A stretch of DNA of 64,000 nucleotides from Falciphora oryzae (taxonomy: Eukaryota; Ascomycota; Sordariomycetes; Magnaporthales; Magnaporthaceae), in assembly GCA_000733355.1 (NCBI GenBank), contig JNVV01000038.1, forward strand, positions 24,871 through 88,870, in the 5' to 3' direction. The notes below the pieces were generated by a model. It ran no database searches, was not told the DNA's origin, and worked only from the letters and a program-made list of their open reading frames with translations. Numbering within the stretch: the first letter of the stretch is position 1; each line of letters opens with the position of its first letter. A program made the translations under genes and the position numbers. Shown in pieces: positions 21,793 through 33,197 of this stretch.

Positions 21793-22836
21793 ATGTCGCT
21801 ATCCAGGGTCAAGCACATAGTGCTGGTTTGTTCTTTTCCTGCCGTCCTTGCTGTGCTGTCGTCAAACTAAGTGTCACTCCCTCCGCAGATCCTCTCGGGC
21901 AAAGGAGGGGTCGGCAAGTCCTCGGTCACAACCCAGCTCGCCCTCTCGCTCTCGCTCGCTGGCTTTTCCGTAGGTGTCCTCGACGTTGACCTGACCGGTC
22001 CCAACATCCCACGCATGTTCTCGGTCGAGCAGGCCAAGGTGACCCAGGCCCCCGGCGGCTGGCTGCCCATCACGGTGCACGAGGCCGACGCGGCAAAGGG
22101 AGTGGGGTCATTGCGCGTCATGAGCTTGGGTTTCCTCCTGCAAAACCGCGGCGACGCCGTGGTCTGGCGCGGCCCCAAGAAGACGGCCATGGTGCGCCAG
22201 TTCCTGTCGGACGTGCTCTGGGGCGACACCGACTTCCTGCTGGTCGACACGCCGCCCGGCACCAGCGACGAGCACATCTCGCTGGCCGAGGCGCTGCAGC
22301 AGAAGACGGCGCCCGGCCAGCTGGCGGGAGCCGTGGTGGTGACGACGCCACAGGCCGTGGCTACGGCCGACGTGCGCAAGGAGCTCAACTTTTGCCGCAA
22401 GACGGCCATCCCCGTGCTCGGCGTGGTCGAGAACATGAGCGGGTTCGTGTGCCCGTGCTGCGGCGAGCGCACCAACATCTTCATGTCGGGCGGCGGCGAG
22501 GTCATGGCCACCGACTTCGGCGTGCCGTTCCTCGGCAGGGTGCCCATCGACCCGGTGTTTGTCGAGCTGATCGAGTCTGGACGGCGGCCCAAGTACGAGG
22601 CGCCGAGCTTGGGCCAGCAGGCGGCTGGTGATAGTGGCAGTCAAGATGGGACGCCGGGAACAGCCGGCCAGGCTGCGACACTGGGGGAGGTTAAGGTCGA
22701 GGCCGCCTCAGCCGATGTCAGGGAGCCCGGGACCCTTGTGGACAAGTATCCAGACTGCTCCCTGGCACCCACGTTCAAGCGCATTACGGCGGACGTGGTC
22801 ACTGCCGTCCGGTCAAGTGGGCGGGCAGTGACCTAG
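21793..22836 (+). CDS. cfd1: Cytosolic Fe-S cluster assembly factor Cfd1 (Mrp/NBP35-type ATPase)
   Basis: Exon 1 (21793-21825) encodes [11 protein letters not shown] and exon 2 (21889-22836) begins [16 protein letters not shown]; intron 21826-21888. The join is phase 0 and recreates the family start, which is why I use ATG 21793. About 326 aa. Seen: deviant Walker [11 protein letters not shown], switch motif [13 protein letters not shown], and the C-terminal CxxC pair in [10 protein letters not shown] that holds the bridging cluster. In yeast, Cfd1 and Nbp35 form the scaffold on which 4Fe-4S clusters are built for cytosolic and nuclear proteins. Nbp35's N-terminal four-Cys motif is absent here, which favours Cfd1. 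A Gly/Ser/Ala-rich insert (about residues 265-300) is unlike yeast. Confidence 0.95.
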
Positions 22837-24435
22837 CTAGTAGTAAGATAGGGTTACAATAGAGACAAGTGAGTCTATCTGGTGTTCTGCCCATATTGGA
22901 GGCGCCCGTGGGCTGACTTTCTTATCTGCTGTCCTATCTTTAGATTGGGTACAGCCCCGGACAGTATCGCATGCGTGCATTTGTCGGCATTTCCAACGTT
23001 TCGCGAAATGAAATGCGTTATTATCTGCAGCCCGCGACTGCTCTTGCATCTTTGCGAGTGCAATCAAAACCAACTGCACTGAAACCAAGCCGCAGATGCT
23101 TCTCCATCGCGGCCCAATAAGCCTGCGTCATGGGAGAGGCCTGCCCCTGGACGACTGACCGCTGGGTTTTGTCGGGATGCATAGCTCCCGCGGGCACCGA
23201 CGCCAAGCCACGGGCGTGCTGTCAAATCATGGTTGATGGGAGCTGCTGCCCGAAGCTTTGCTCCATTTGTTGATGGGAACGGTGGAGGGGCGACGTCTGT
23301 GCTCTTGGTGGGATCGAGATCAATGGCCAACGGCTGCGACGATCGCCCGCGACGGTTCAGTGTAGCTCAGCCAAGCCAAGCACTGAGCACGGGTGCTACA
23401 GCGGGCAGACAGGCACCACCAAAATCCAGCCCTGAATCAGTCCGCCAGGGGCCAACAGGAAAATTGAAAATTATATAATGAAAAAAATTGGGTGCGACAC
23501 AGCCCAACGACCACACGCAAAATCTCTCACCGACCCGACCCTTTCTCTCCTCGCTTCGATTCTTCCTTGCTATCCTCAGCAATTGATTCCCTCTCCTCCA
23601 GTCACCAGCGATTCGTGCTCGAGAAACCGCCTCCCTCAGGCAGAACCAGCGCAACCCCGCAAGCTTTGGCCTCTAGTCAGCTCCCAGGATCGACGCTGGA
23701 GCCGCCCAGACAAGATTCTCGGCACTGTTAGCATCCAGACCCGGCAAGGTACGTTGCCGTCATGCCTCCTCGTTCGTTTTATCTGTACCTTGCACACGCC
23801 TGTCGGTTTCGATTCGGACGGCACCCTCATTCTCGAACGCTGCCGCCCCAGGCATCCCCCTTGCTCTGTCGCTCCTCTGTCGCTCCTCTGTCGCTCCTCT
23901 GCCTCTGCTCTGCCTCGCTACTTGCGTACTCTTCTTTCGGTCGACGGCGACTCGCACGCACAAGTTCTGACGATATATCAGCTGCAGAAACCTCTCGCCC
24001 ATCGAGCCGCCCCGTTGCATCTCCAATCCATCCCCGGATGAAGCCCTCTGCCGCCAGACAGCCGCGATAGCATCTCTCCGTGCCCCGCGTCGGACACGAG
24101 ATCACACACCGCGCCTCCGACCTCGGTCGAGTCTCTTTACCACAGCCACCATTCCCTCGTCAAAGATCTTCCTTCTCCCCGTCCCTGCCCGGCCCCCCTA
24201 ACGTCCCCTCGGCGAGACGTTAGACCCATCCCACCTCGATAGAGGACCAGCAAAAAGAACCGCCCGACCCCGTTCCTGTGGGCCTACTCTCTCAAACGGA
24301 CACCGCAAGGTTCGTTTGAGGAGCAGCTAGTGTCCCGCGGAAGACTTTATCCTCTTCTCCCGGACCACGCCAGCGCTACCGTCGACAACGGCCACTCGAC
24401 CACCGCCTCGTCTAGCCGAGACGCCCAAGCCAGAG
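22837..24435. promoter_or_regulatory. Long upstream region and probable leader of the S-adenosylmethionine decarboxylase gene
   Basis: About 1.6 kb without a supported gene. From about 23,500 it is pyrimidine-rich and C-rich on the plus strand, as in leaders of highly expressed fungal genes. Three copies of an 11-12 bp unit (tcgctcctctg) lie at about 23,875-23,910. A small upstream frame of ten codons (24038-24070, in frame with an earlier ATG at 23762) ends 365 bp before the main start. No further ATG occurs between it and 24436. The transcript start and any leader intron are not known. Confidence 0.5.
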
Positions 24436-26209
24436 ATGGTCAACCTCGAGATCCCCAACAGCTACGCCCTGTCGCCCTCGCCGGCCACGCCGCATCTGAC
24501 CATCAACCACGATGTTGCGCAGGACCTAGACTCCAGCAATGCCTTTGAGGGTAAGCGACGAGACGGAAAAAGGGCGCCCCACTCCTTGCCCGCACTGCTG
24601 GACATGGCATTACGTCATGTTTCCGCAGCAATGGCTGGTGATTGTCTAAGGGTTTGCTAATGCTAACGCCGGCCCCCTTCTTGCTACAGGCCCCGAGAAG
24701 CTCCTCGAGGTGTGGTTCGCCCCGAGCCCCTCGTCGCTGCCGCCCGGCGCCAAGCCGCATGGCCTGAAGGCGGTGCCGTCGGCCAACTGGGTCGGGATGC
24801 TCGACATGGTCAACTGCAAGATCCTGTCGGTCGTGCAGTCCGACGCCGTGGACGCGTACCTGCTCTCCGAGTCGAGCATGTTCGTCTTCCCCCACAAGAT
24901 CATCCTCAAGACGTGCGGCACCACCACGCTCCTGCTCGGCCTGTACCGCCTGCTGCGCATCGCTGCCGTCGACGGCGGCTTCCCCGTCCACAATGCTGCC
25001 TCGCTCGAGGACGTCAAGGCGGCCGCCACCCCGTACCGCGTCTTCTACAGCCGCAAGAACTTCCTCTTCCCGGACCGCCAGCAGGGCCCCCACCGCAGCT
25101 GGAAGCAGGAGGTCAAGTACCTCGACGACCTCTTCGAGGGCGGCAGCGCCTACATGGTCGGCAAGATGAACGGGGATCACTGGTACCTGTACATCACCTC
25201 GCCCAACACGGCCGCCCTGACCCCACCGCGCACCCCGCCGCGGACGCCCATTGAGAGTCCCGTCGAGAACGCCGACGGGGCCGCTGCCGATCCCAACGCC
25301 AGCCGCGGCGGCGCCAAGATCCGCATCCCGACCGGCCTCATCAACGCGGCCCCCGGCGTGGAGGAGGACGACGAGACGCTCGAGATTCTCATGACGGACC
25401 TGGACCCTGAGCACGCGAAGCAGTTCTACCTCTCTCACGCGAGTGCGGTCGCGTGTCAGCAGGTGCCCCTCCGTGCTGAGGGGGCGCGTCAGAGCGCCCA
25501 CGGCAGCCTGGGCGAGCTGTCAGCCGAGCCCGTGTTTGACGTTGAAGATGTGGGCGCCGCCGGCGCCGCGGCTCCGGCGCCTCCCGCCGCGGGCAAGGCG
25601 CCGGCCGACGTCGAGGCCATGGTCGCCGAGGCGCTGACCACCGAGGGACACGCGCTCGGCACGGTCGTCTCGGACGCCTGCGGCCTGTCGGATGTGTACC
25701 CCAAGTCCAAGTACCCCGACGCCCGCATTGACGCCTACATGTTTGCGCCCTGCGGCTTCTCGGCCAACGGCGTCATCCCGTCCCCCCAGACGGGCGACGC
25801 AGAGGGTGGTGGCGCGGGCCACTACTTCACGGTGCACGTCACGCCCGAGCCCAACTGCTCGTACGCCTCGTTCGAGACCAACGTGCCGCACGGCCAGAAC
25901 GGGCGCGACGTGGCCGAGATCATCGACCACGTTGTGCGCATCTTCCGGCCCGGCCGCTTCAGCATCACGCTGTTTGAGGGCAAGGGCCGCCGCGCCGCGC
26001 GCTCGTCGTCGGGCAGCTCCTCGCCCTCGACCGGCCCGCTCGACGGGCACGGACTCCCGCCGCTCAAGCGCCGCGTCGACTGCATCCCCGGCTACCGCCG
26101 CATCGACCGCATCGTGCACGACTTTGACGACTACGACCTCATCTTCCGCTACTACGAGCGCGAGGGCTGGGTCGGTGATGGTGTTGCCCGGGTTGGAGAG
26201 GAGCACTAA
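24436..26209 (+). CDS. spe2: S-adenosylmethionine decarboxylase proenzyme
   Basis: Exons 24436-24550 and 24690-26209; intron 24551-24689 (GTAAGC, TGCTAAC branch, CTACAG); 544 aa. The family signature LLSESSMFVF at residues 97-104 is the self-cleavage site: the chain splits before Ser100, which becomes the pyruvoyl group. It is followed by ILKTCGTT with the catalytic Cys. The enzyme removes CO2 from S-adenosylmethionine to make the aminopropyl donor for spermidine and spermine synthesis in the cytosol. The C-terminal part has the expected YxxFETN-like phrase (CSYASFETN). Compared with yeast (396 aa) it is longer because of low-complexity inserts, one with TPPRTPPRTP near residue 210 and an Ala/Pro segment near 320. 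Its long leader with an upstream frame suggests translational control, as in animals and plants (inference). Confidence 0.96.
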
Positions 26210-27253
26210 GGGCCGCGGGCACCCTGTCGCTTGTTGCGGTTGCCGACGAATGAAGGAGAACGAATTGATTCATGATTTCTACCAAAAGGGAAGACGACGA
26301 TTGAAGATGCTATGAGTTGTTTCGGTGTTTTCCTTCACTGCTCCTTTCCGCCCTCTAGAACCCCTTGATAACCCCACCGCTTTTGGAAAACTGTGGAATG
26401 GAAGAGGAACCGATTGTAAGGGCGGAATTTAGACATAGCGGCCATTTTGATGTTTCTCTTTGGAGATAGGTAGATCCAGCGTCAGCTATTGAATATTTGA
26501 GTGCTTGATTATTCCGTACCCTCGTGCCTGCATTGAGCAACCACTCCCTGCGATGGTCTATCCCTCACTGTTGCCACGCCTGCCAGTCAATCGAAACTTC
26601 AAGGGCGGACAGCCTAGACTGAGCAGCCCAAGCGGCGGACGGAGGGGCGGCGTTGGCCCGCCATGTCTCACTCGCTCTACATTCCAAGACGCGGCCCCAG
26701 CCACGACCCAGATCCCACGGCCGCCAGCAGCGCGGCCCGCCCATCGCTGGAATGCCCAGAGTGTCTCTGTCCGCGGCAGCTCGGGGCCCCCAGCTGACTC
26801 CTTCACACACAATTCTGCGGTGGATGCTTTTTGGTGGGACGATGGTGAAGAATGCTTTACGCTCTAATGGGTTCAGGGGCGACAGGTTCAAGAACAAGAT
26901 GGCTGGTGAAGCAGGCGTGGAATCTGATGCTGGATTATCATGCTTGAGGCTGGATGTTCACTTTTCTACCCAGCAGTCCCCCGGATCCTGTGGTTTTCGT
27001 CTCGAGCATTTGACTGTTCTGCTCTTCTCCGTCTCACGTTTACTCTTCGGCGCGTTGCGCAGCTATCTGACCGAGGCATTGCCATCGCCGTCGCCATCAG
27101 TTGGTTACCTACTTCATCGCATTTTCAATTCATCTGGCGTATCCTCTCTCTCTCTCTGTCCTTTTCCTCGCCCCTGGAAGAACACCGAACTCGATACCAG
27201 ACCGCAGCCACACCAAGCGTCGCAACACGGAACAAGGCCTTTCTACATAAACG
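26210..27253. other. Intergenic region, about 1 kb
   Basis: 3' flank of spe2 and promoter/leader of the next gene. A tctctctctctc run lies at about 27,141-27,158. No coding signal accepted. Confidence 0.5.
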
Positions 27254-29181
27254 ATGGGAATTGGCCCCTACATCGGGACCTACACGGGCGGCGACAAGCT
27301 ATCCAAGAAGACGGCGCGGCCCTCACGAAGGGGCGGTGGCATGCCCGCAATGAGAGGAGGAGACGCCGAGTACGGCGGGCGGCCGACGCTGCCGCGGCTG
27401 CTGGAGCGGCCGTGGGTGGCGCGGCTCATGGTGACGGCGCTGATGGCGCTACTACTCTTCGCCATCATCGGGTCCATCGTCTCGTGCATCGTCCTCAGCG
27501 GGGCGGTCGGCGTGCCCGAGATGTGCCTGGCGCAGTCGTTTATGTTTTTCGCTGTAAGTCTTTTCCTGTCCCCTATCTTGGCTGGGGAAAAAGCTAACCC
27601 CCGAGCCGCCGTCGCAGTGCATCCTGTCCCTCCTCTACTTCATCATGCACCTCGTGGCGGCGCGGCGCAACCTGCCGCTCGACAGGGCGCGGGCGCTGCA
27701 GCACCCGCTGCAGTCGTGGGCCGTAATCGTGGCGCGCATCGCCCTCGTCTTCTGGCTCGTGTCCATGGTGGCGGTGCCGGTGTCGTTCACCAAGCTCAAC
27801 AAGGAGGACACCATGCGCATCCGGCCAGGCCATGTGGACCTGGTCGTGTGTGCGTTTGGTCTGTGAGTCTCCGCCATTCCCTCTCCTCCAAGCCTTGGGT
27901 GAGGGATGAAGCTGACACGATACGAAACCGCCTCGTCACAGGATCGCAATGCTCATCATCGTGTACGTGATCGAGTCCTCGGAGCGGCCCTTTACGCTTC
28001 CGCGCATCTCGCGCGATTACGACATGCCGCAGCCGGAGCATGTGATGTGCCGGATCAGCGCGCTGGGGCTGGACGTGGACGAGAAGGCGCCGCCGTCGCA
28101 CCGGGCCAAGAGGTCGCGGGCCGGGTCGCTGGAGACGCTGGACGAGAAGTGCGAGTACGAGTACGCCGACGGCCTGACGCCGCTCGATATGGTCGGGCAC
28201 GAGATCAGGGCCAACGGGCACTTTCCGAGCAATGGACAGCAACAACAACAGCAACACGCCAGGGCTACGAGCAGCAGCACAACGGCTAGCAGCGTCCGGG
28301 GTGGGACGGCGTCGTCGACACCGATGGGGCCGCGGTCCATGCCGACAGCAACAAAAACTGCTTCCACGACACCGACCAAGGCAAACACGGACCGGGCGCT
28401 GCCGCAGCAGCCAAAGCCGACATACGTGCCCCGGCTACGAGGGAACGGCGACAGCAAGGACGAGGAGGGCGCCAAGGAAAACAGGCCAGGATCAGCCCCA
28501 ATGCCAACATCAAAACCCCGCCTGCTGGTACCCGACGACAACGGCTGGAAATCGCAATGGAGTCAGCTCAAGGCGGATGCGGGGATCGAGTCGCAGGGCA
28601 GCACGCCGGCCATGAGCAGCACGGCCATGTTCTCGGGCGCGTCCATGATGCGGCGGGGGACGACGGGCAGCAGCAGTAGCAGCGGCAGCAGCACCCGACA
28701 ACACACTTCCACCATGGGCCCCAGGACGATGACGTCCAGGGCGAGCAGCGCGCACGCCGCACAAACACAGCAGACGCACTCGGCGATCCAGGCGAGCAAC
28801 CCCGGCGGGCTGGGCTGGGACCCGCGGTACGGCAACTGGCCGACGAGACAGCAGTCGCACCACCGGCCGAGGCCGCCAATGCATTACCCGCAGCGCCAGC
28901 ACCAGTACTCCAGCCAGCAGCGACGGCCACGGACGGGAGTCAGCAGCGTAAGGAGCAGCCCGCCGTCGCGTGGTGGGGTGCCGCAGCCCAGCGTGGACGC
29001 GGGGGTGGACAGGCGGCCCAGCGTGATGCCGGCGGGGTCTGTGTCGGCGAGACCGCGCGGGCACGACGTGTTTGGGCAGGCGGCGAGGCTGCTCAAGAGC
29101 CAGGGGCTGCCGCCGCGGCCTGTGGTGGTGGCCAAGGAGGAGCAGGGCAGGCAGCAAAGGGTGCCCGGGAGCTGGGAGTAG
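27254..29181 (+). CDS. Four-helix membrane protein with long disordered tail
   Basis: Exons 27254-27553, 27618-27862, 27942-29181 (594 aa); introns 27554-27617 and 27863-27941, both with good GT..CAG ends; joins give SFMFFACILSLLYF and CAFGLIAMLIIVYVIE. Four transmembrane segments lie in the first 205 residues: starting near VARLMVTALM, CLAQSFMFF, WAVIVARIAL and LVVCAFGLIA. This spacing resembles MARVEL-like tetraspan proteins, but I see no diagnostic motif. A tightly conserved-looking juxtamembrane piece (SSERPFTLPRISRDYDMP) follows, and then about 370 residues rich in Gln, Ser, Thr and Pro with poly-Gln. It is probably in the plasma membrane or an internal membrane; function unknown. Confidence 0.85.
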
Positions 29182-30019
29182 AGGCTTAAGCTTGATGGTT
29201 GTCAATATAGTGTGATGGATCACGACGTACAATAGATTAGAGAGATATCGAAGACTGTTTAGGTGCCGCTGCCACCCGAAATAAGGTTATGTCCAAACGT
29301 GGAAAAGCAAAGCCGGATATCGGTACCTAAACTTACAGAACCTCGGCTATCGGTGCTTGCCGGCTGGAGTGACAGCACAAAATGGGCAGAGTGAAGCCCC
29401 ACTCGACGAATCAGGGCCCCGGTTTTATCCAGCTTTCTCCTGTCGCTCGCATGATAAGGGTAAAGAGAAAAAAAAAAAAAAATTGTCGCACGCCCGCGAT
29501 CCATCAATGGCTCCAGCCCCACGCGTTGACCACGACCGGCAGCCCGAACGAGGGCCGCGACGTCATACAATGATCGCCAGGGCGGAGCGTATCCAGTGCT
29601 GCACCGCGCGCCGACCGACGACGACGAGTAGAAGCGCATTCCAATCGCCCGTCGCCCAGCAGCAGGCGCTGGTCCAGGACGAGGAGGAGGAGGAGGAGGA
29701 GCTGTCGCCAGGAGCAGCAGCAGCCCTTGTTCCAACATCCCCAGCTCGCATTCCCATCGTCACACCGCCGCCGCCCTCATAACAAACCTCACGAGTTCTT
29801 TGTGCCAGTCGTGTCAGCCACCACCACCACTAGGCCAGAGTGCACTTGTTCTTTTTGCAACACCCCTGTCGGCCGTTTGTGCCACCACCGTCATCGACGT
29901 CTAGCGCGTACCACACAAACTACGGTAGACAGTAGACGGGGCCGCCGACCCCCAGCCGACCCCCACCCATCTGCAAAACACGCCCGCCTCGCGCTGTCGT
30001 CGACCCCGACCCGCGCCAC
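29182..30019. other. Intergenic region upstream of the tandem Zn-cluster factor
   Basis: A 15-base A tract lies near 29469-29483, and a GAGGAG repeat at about 29682-29700. The C-rich stretch from about 29,760 probably is the leader of the next gene. No coding signal accepted. Confidence 0.5.
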
Positions 30020-32718
30020 ATGAGCGCGCCGTCGCCCGACCCGACGTCGCCGGCAGCCGTCGCAGGGGGCCCTGGCCCAGTGGCATCGCCGCCGTCAGCA
30101 GCAACAGCAGCGACGGCGGCAGCCCGGCCCCCCAAGCGCACCTCCAACACGTGCCTCACCTGCCGTGCGCGCAAGGTCCGCTGCGACGGCCGCCGCGATG
30201 TCTGCACCAACTGCGAGCGCCTGGGCTTTGGCTGCACCTACCACGATGCCCTGACCGCTCGGGGTCCCGCTGCCCCTGGATCGTCTCTGAGCCCCGCCGG
30301 GCCTGACGGGGAGTCGGCCATGTCCGCCCTGGCCCTGGCGCTTCCCCGTCGCCGCGTGCGCCTGGCCTGCGCCAACTGTCATTCGCGCAAGGCCCGCTGC
30401 AGCGGCTCGCTGCCCAAGTGCGACCGCTGCAAGGCCAGGGGCATCGAGTGTGTCTACCAGCCCGGCAAGCGCTCGCGGCCACCGGGCAGCTCCGCCGAGT
30501 CCGCCATGCCGGGTTACGGAGCAAACGGCACTGCATCGCCTACTCCTCCCGGCGCCACCACTCCTCATGCCTCGGGAAGCAGGAATAGCAACAGCAACAA
30601 CAGCCATTACCACAACAACAACATCATCAACAACAACCACGCAGGAGGCGACGATCGCATGTCGGACCGCAGCCAGAGCCCGCTCTCGGACCACGCCGAC
30701 GCCAACAGCATCACGAGCCCGAGCAACTTTGGCAGCGGCCACGAGCACGCCAGCGCCGTCGCCGAGGAGGTGCTCGAGTCCATGGCGCCGCGCGCCTTTG
30801 AGAACTTCTTCCGCCACGTCCACCACGTCGCCGTCTTCTCCTTCCTGCACCGCGCCTCGCTCATGCAGCGCTACCACGCCGGCCTGATCGACCGCGGCCT
30901 GCTCCTGGCCCTCGTCGGCATCACGTCGCTGCTGACCGACCTGGGCCCCGGCACGCGCGAGTACGGCGCCAAGTGCATCGACGAGGCCGAGGCCTCGGTC
31001 CTGCGCGAGCTCGACAAGCCGTCGACCCTCAAGCTGCAGACGCTCGTGCTCATTATCCGCCACCGCATCCTCAACCGCCGCTTCCCCTCGGCATTCATGC
31101 TGCACGCCGTCGCCTCGCGCTTCGCCGTGGCCCTGCGCCTCAACCACGAGAGTCCACGCCTCTGCTTTCTCGCCCAGGAGTCACGGCGCCGACTGATGTG
31201 GTCCGTCTACATGATCGACACGTCCATCGCTGCCGGCCACTCCGACTTTAGCCTCTGGGAGCAGCGGCCCTCTAGCATCCGCGTCCAACTGCCCTGCAAC
31301 GAGCGCAACTTTGATTTTGACCTGCCCGAGGTCACGGAGCCGCTGGACCAGCCCCTTCCCGGACCGGGCAGTATGGCGCCACCTCCAATGTCGGAGAACA
31401 TCGGCTTCCTCGCCCTTCACATCCGAGTGCACCTCCTCCGCAGCCGCATTCTGCAGTACACAAGGGGCATGATCAACAACCCCAACCCAACACCCGAGCA
31501 GGTCGCTGCACTGCCCGCACGGTTCGCAGAGCTCGAGTCACAGCTGGGCGCCTTTGCCGCCCGGCTGCCCGTCTCGTTTGGTTGGTCGGAGGCCAATGTG
31601 CGGCTGCGGGCCTACTCGCCCCGGCTGTGCGTGTTCCTCATGACCCACGTCCTGTGGGAGCAGTGCCACCTGGACCTGTACCGCGTCGCCGCCCACGCGG
31701 GCGTGTCGCGCGATGCGTCGAGCGTGCTGCCGCGGGCGGTCATGGCGCAGATCGAGGCCAGCCACCCCGGCTTTGCCGACATCTGCCGCCGCCAGATATT
31801 CGAGCACGCCCGGGCCATGGCCGACATGTTCAGCCTGCTGCTGACGCTCGAGGGCGGGGGCGGCGTGCCCGTCACGGATCTGGACCTGCCGCTCAGCGTG
31901 TTCCAGTGCGCGCGCATGCTGTTCTTGTCGCTGCACACGAGCGGTGCCGACTTTGGCATCACAGCCGAGAGCGTTGCCGAGATGGGCAACGTGTGTTTGC
32001 AGGTGCTCAAGCAGGCCATGACTGCGCCCGCTGCCGTGGCAATAGTGAGTTCCTGTCTACCCGCCTGTCTCATTTCACTTCTCCCAACCCGTACTGACAT
32101 CCCGTCTTTTAGCGCGCCGATCTCGAGAAGCTGCTCGAAAGCGGCATTCCCAGCGACCTTGTGCCGCCGCCCAACACAACCGACGCTCCTGAACCGACCG
32201 GGCTGGGCCAGCAGATGGCCCACTCGGCAAACGCAGGCGCAACGCCGAATCCCATGCTCACACGCCACGGCCTGGGACCGATGCCCGGGTATGCAACGCC
32301 TGTCACGGCGTCTCCCCGGCCGATACAGACCGCGGGCAGCGCAGCCTTAGCTGGCTTTGCGCACATGTCCGCCGGCTTCAACCCCAATCTACACACGGCA
32401 CACGCACAGGCCCGGCCGTCATTATTATCTCAGCTGCCGCCGCTGCAACCTCCTGAAATGGCAGTAGCAGCAGCAGCAGCAGCAGCAGCAACACCAGGCA
32501 CGACGATTGCGACGCCGCCGTCCTTCCTTGCAGGCGCACCACCTCAGCAGCAGCTCGACGGGCAGTCGCCGAACCGCGACTCGCAAGGGCCCCCGTCGCC
32601 ACAGCGCAGCAACGCGTACCAGGACGAAGAGTTCAACTTCAACATCAGCCAGTACGACCCGTCCATGCCATGGAGCGAGTTCTTTGGCGGGAGCGGCGGG
32701 GTAGAGTTTCCAACGTGA
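30020..32718 (+). CDS. Fungal transcription factor with two tandem Zn2Cys6 clusters
   Basis: Exons 30020-32044 and 32113-32718 (intron 32045-32112, GTGAGT..TTTTAG); 876 aa. Cluster 1 uses Cys45, 48, 55, 62, 65, 72 and cluster 2 Cys117, 120, 127, 134, 137, 144. Both have the identical C-x2-C-x6-C-x6-C-x2-C-x6-C spacing, and 44 residues lie between them. Basic residues sit between the second and third Cys of each (RARKVR, HSRKAR), so both look able to bind DNA. The middle homology region (fungal transcription factor domain) runs about residues 255-500 with VFSFLHRASLMQRY and RRRLMWSVYMIDTS. Asn/His-rich repeats at about 190-210 and an Ala run in the second exon flank it; the C-terminal end is acidic/aromatic (DEEFNFNISQYDPSMPWSEFF), typical of activation. 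Most fungal factors have one cluster. Target genes unknown. Confidence 0.92.
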
Positions 32719-33197
32719 TGGCCGATGGGCCAGTAGAAGAGATGTATGAGAGCGTGTTTTTGTACATAAATATTTCAATGTACCTACCATCTACCTATCA
32801 TATGTGGCGTAGATGCTTTCAGTGCCAACAATCTAGAAAGGCTCCCATCGGAGCTCAGCCAGCCAACCGCGTGATGGTGTCAGCCGGTCCAGCCATTCAT
32901 GCATGTCTCGTGTGCCGGCTGCCTGCCAAGGAGCTGCAAGAGATCAGCCCAACGCGCAGGGGCGTCGTCATTGCAGCACAGTGGCCCCTGCGCTGTGGTG
33001 TGTGCTAACTCGTGCGTCACTTTAGCGCCTGATTGTGGGGCGCGCGACCCGACTGGAGTGGACGCATCATTTGATGTGCGCCGTCTGGATTGCGATTTCA
33101 CTTGAGCTGCTTTCAAGTACAGCGGGCGTCCTCCACCTCCACAATCCCACAATCTTCTCCTGGTCTGTTCAGCACAAATCTCGACCCAAAAAAGACC
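32719..33197. other. Intergenic region
   Basis: 3' flank of the Zn-cluster factor and promoter of the polytopic membrane protein; the sequence just before 33198 (gaccATGGCGG) is a good start context. Nothing else recognised. Confidence 0.5.
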
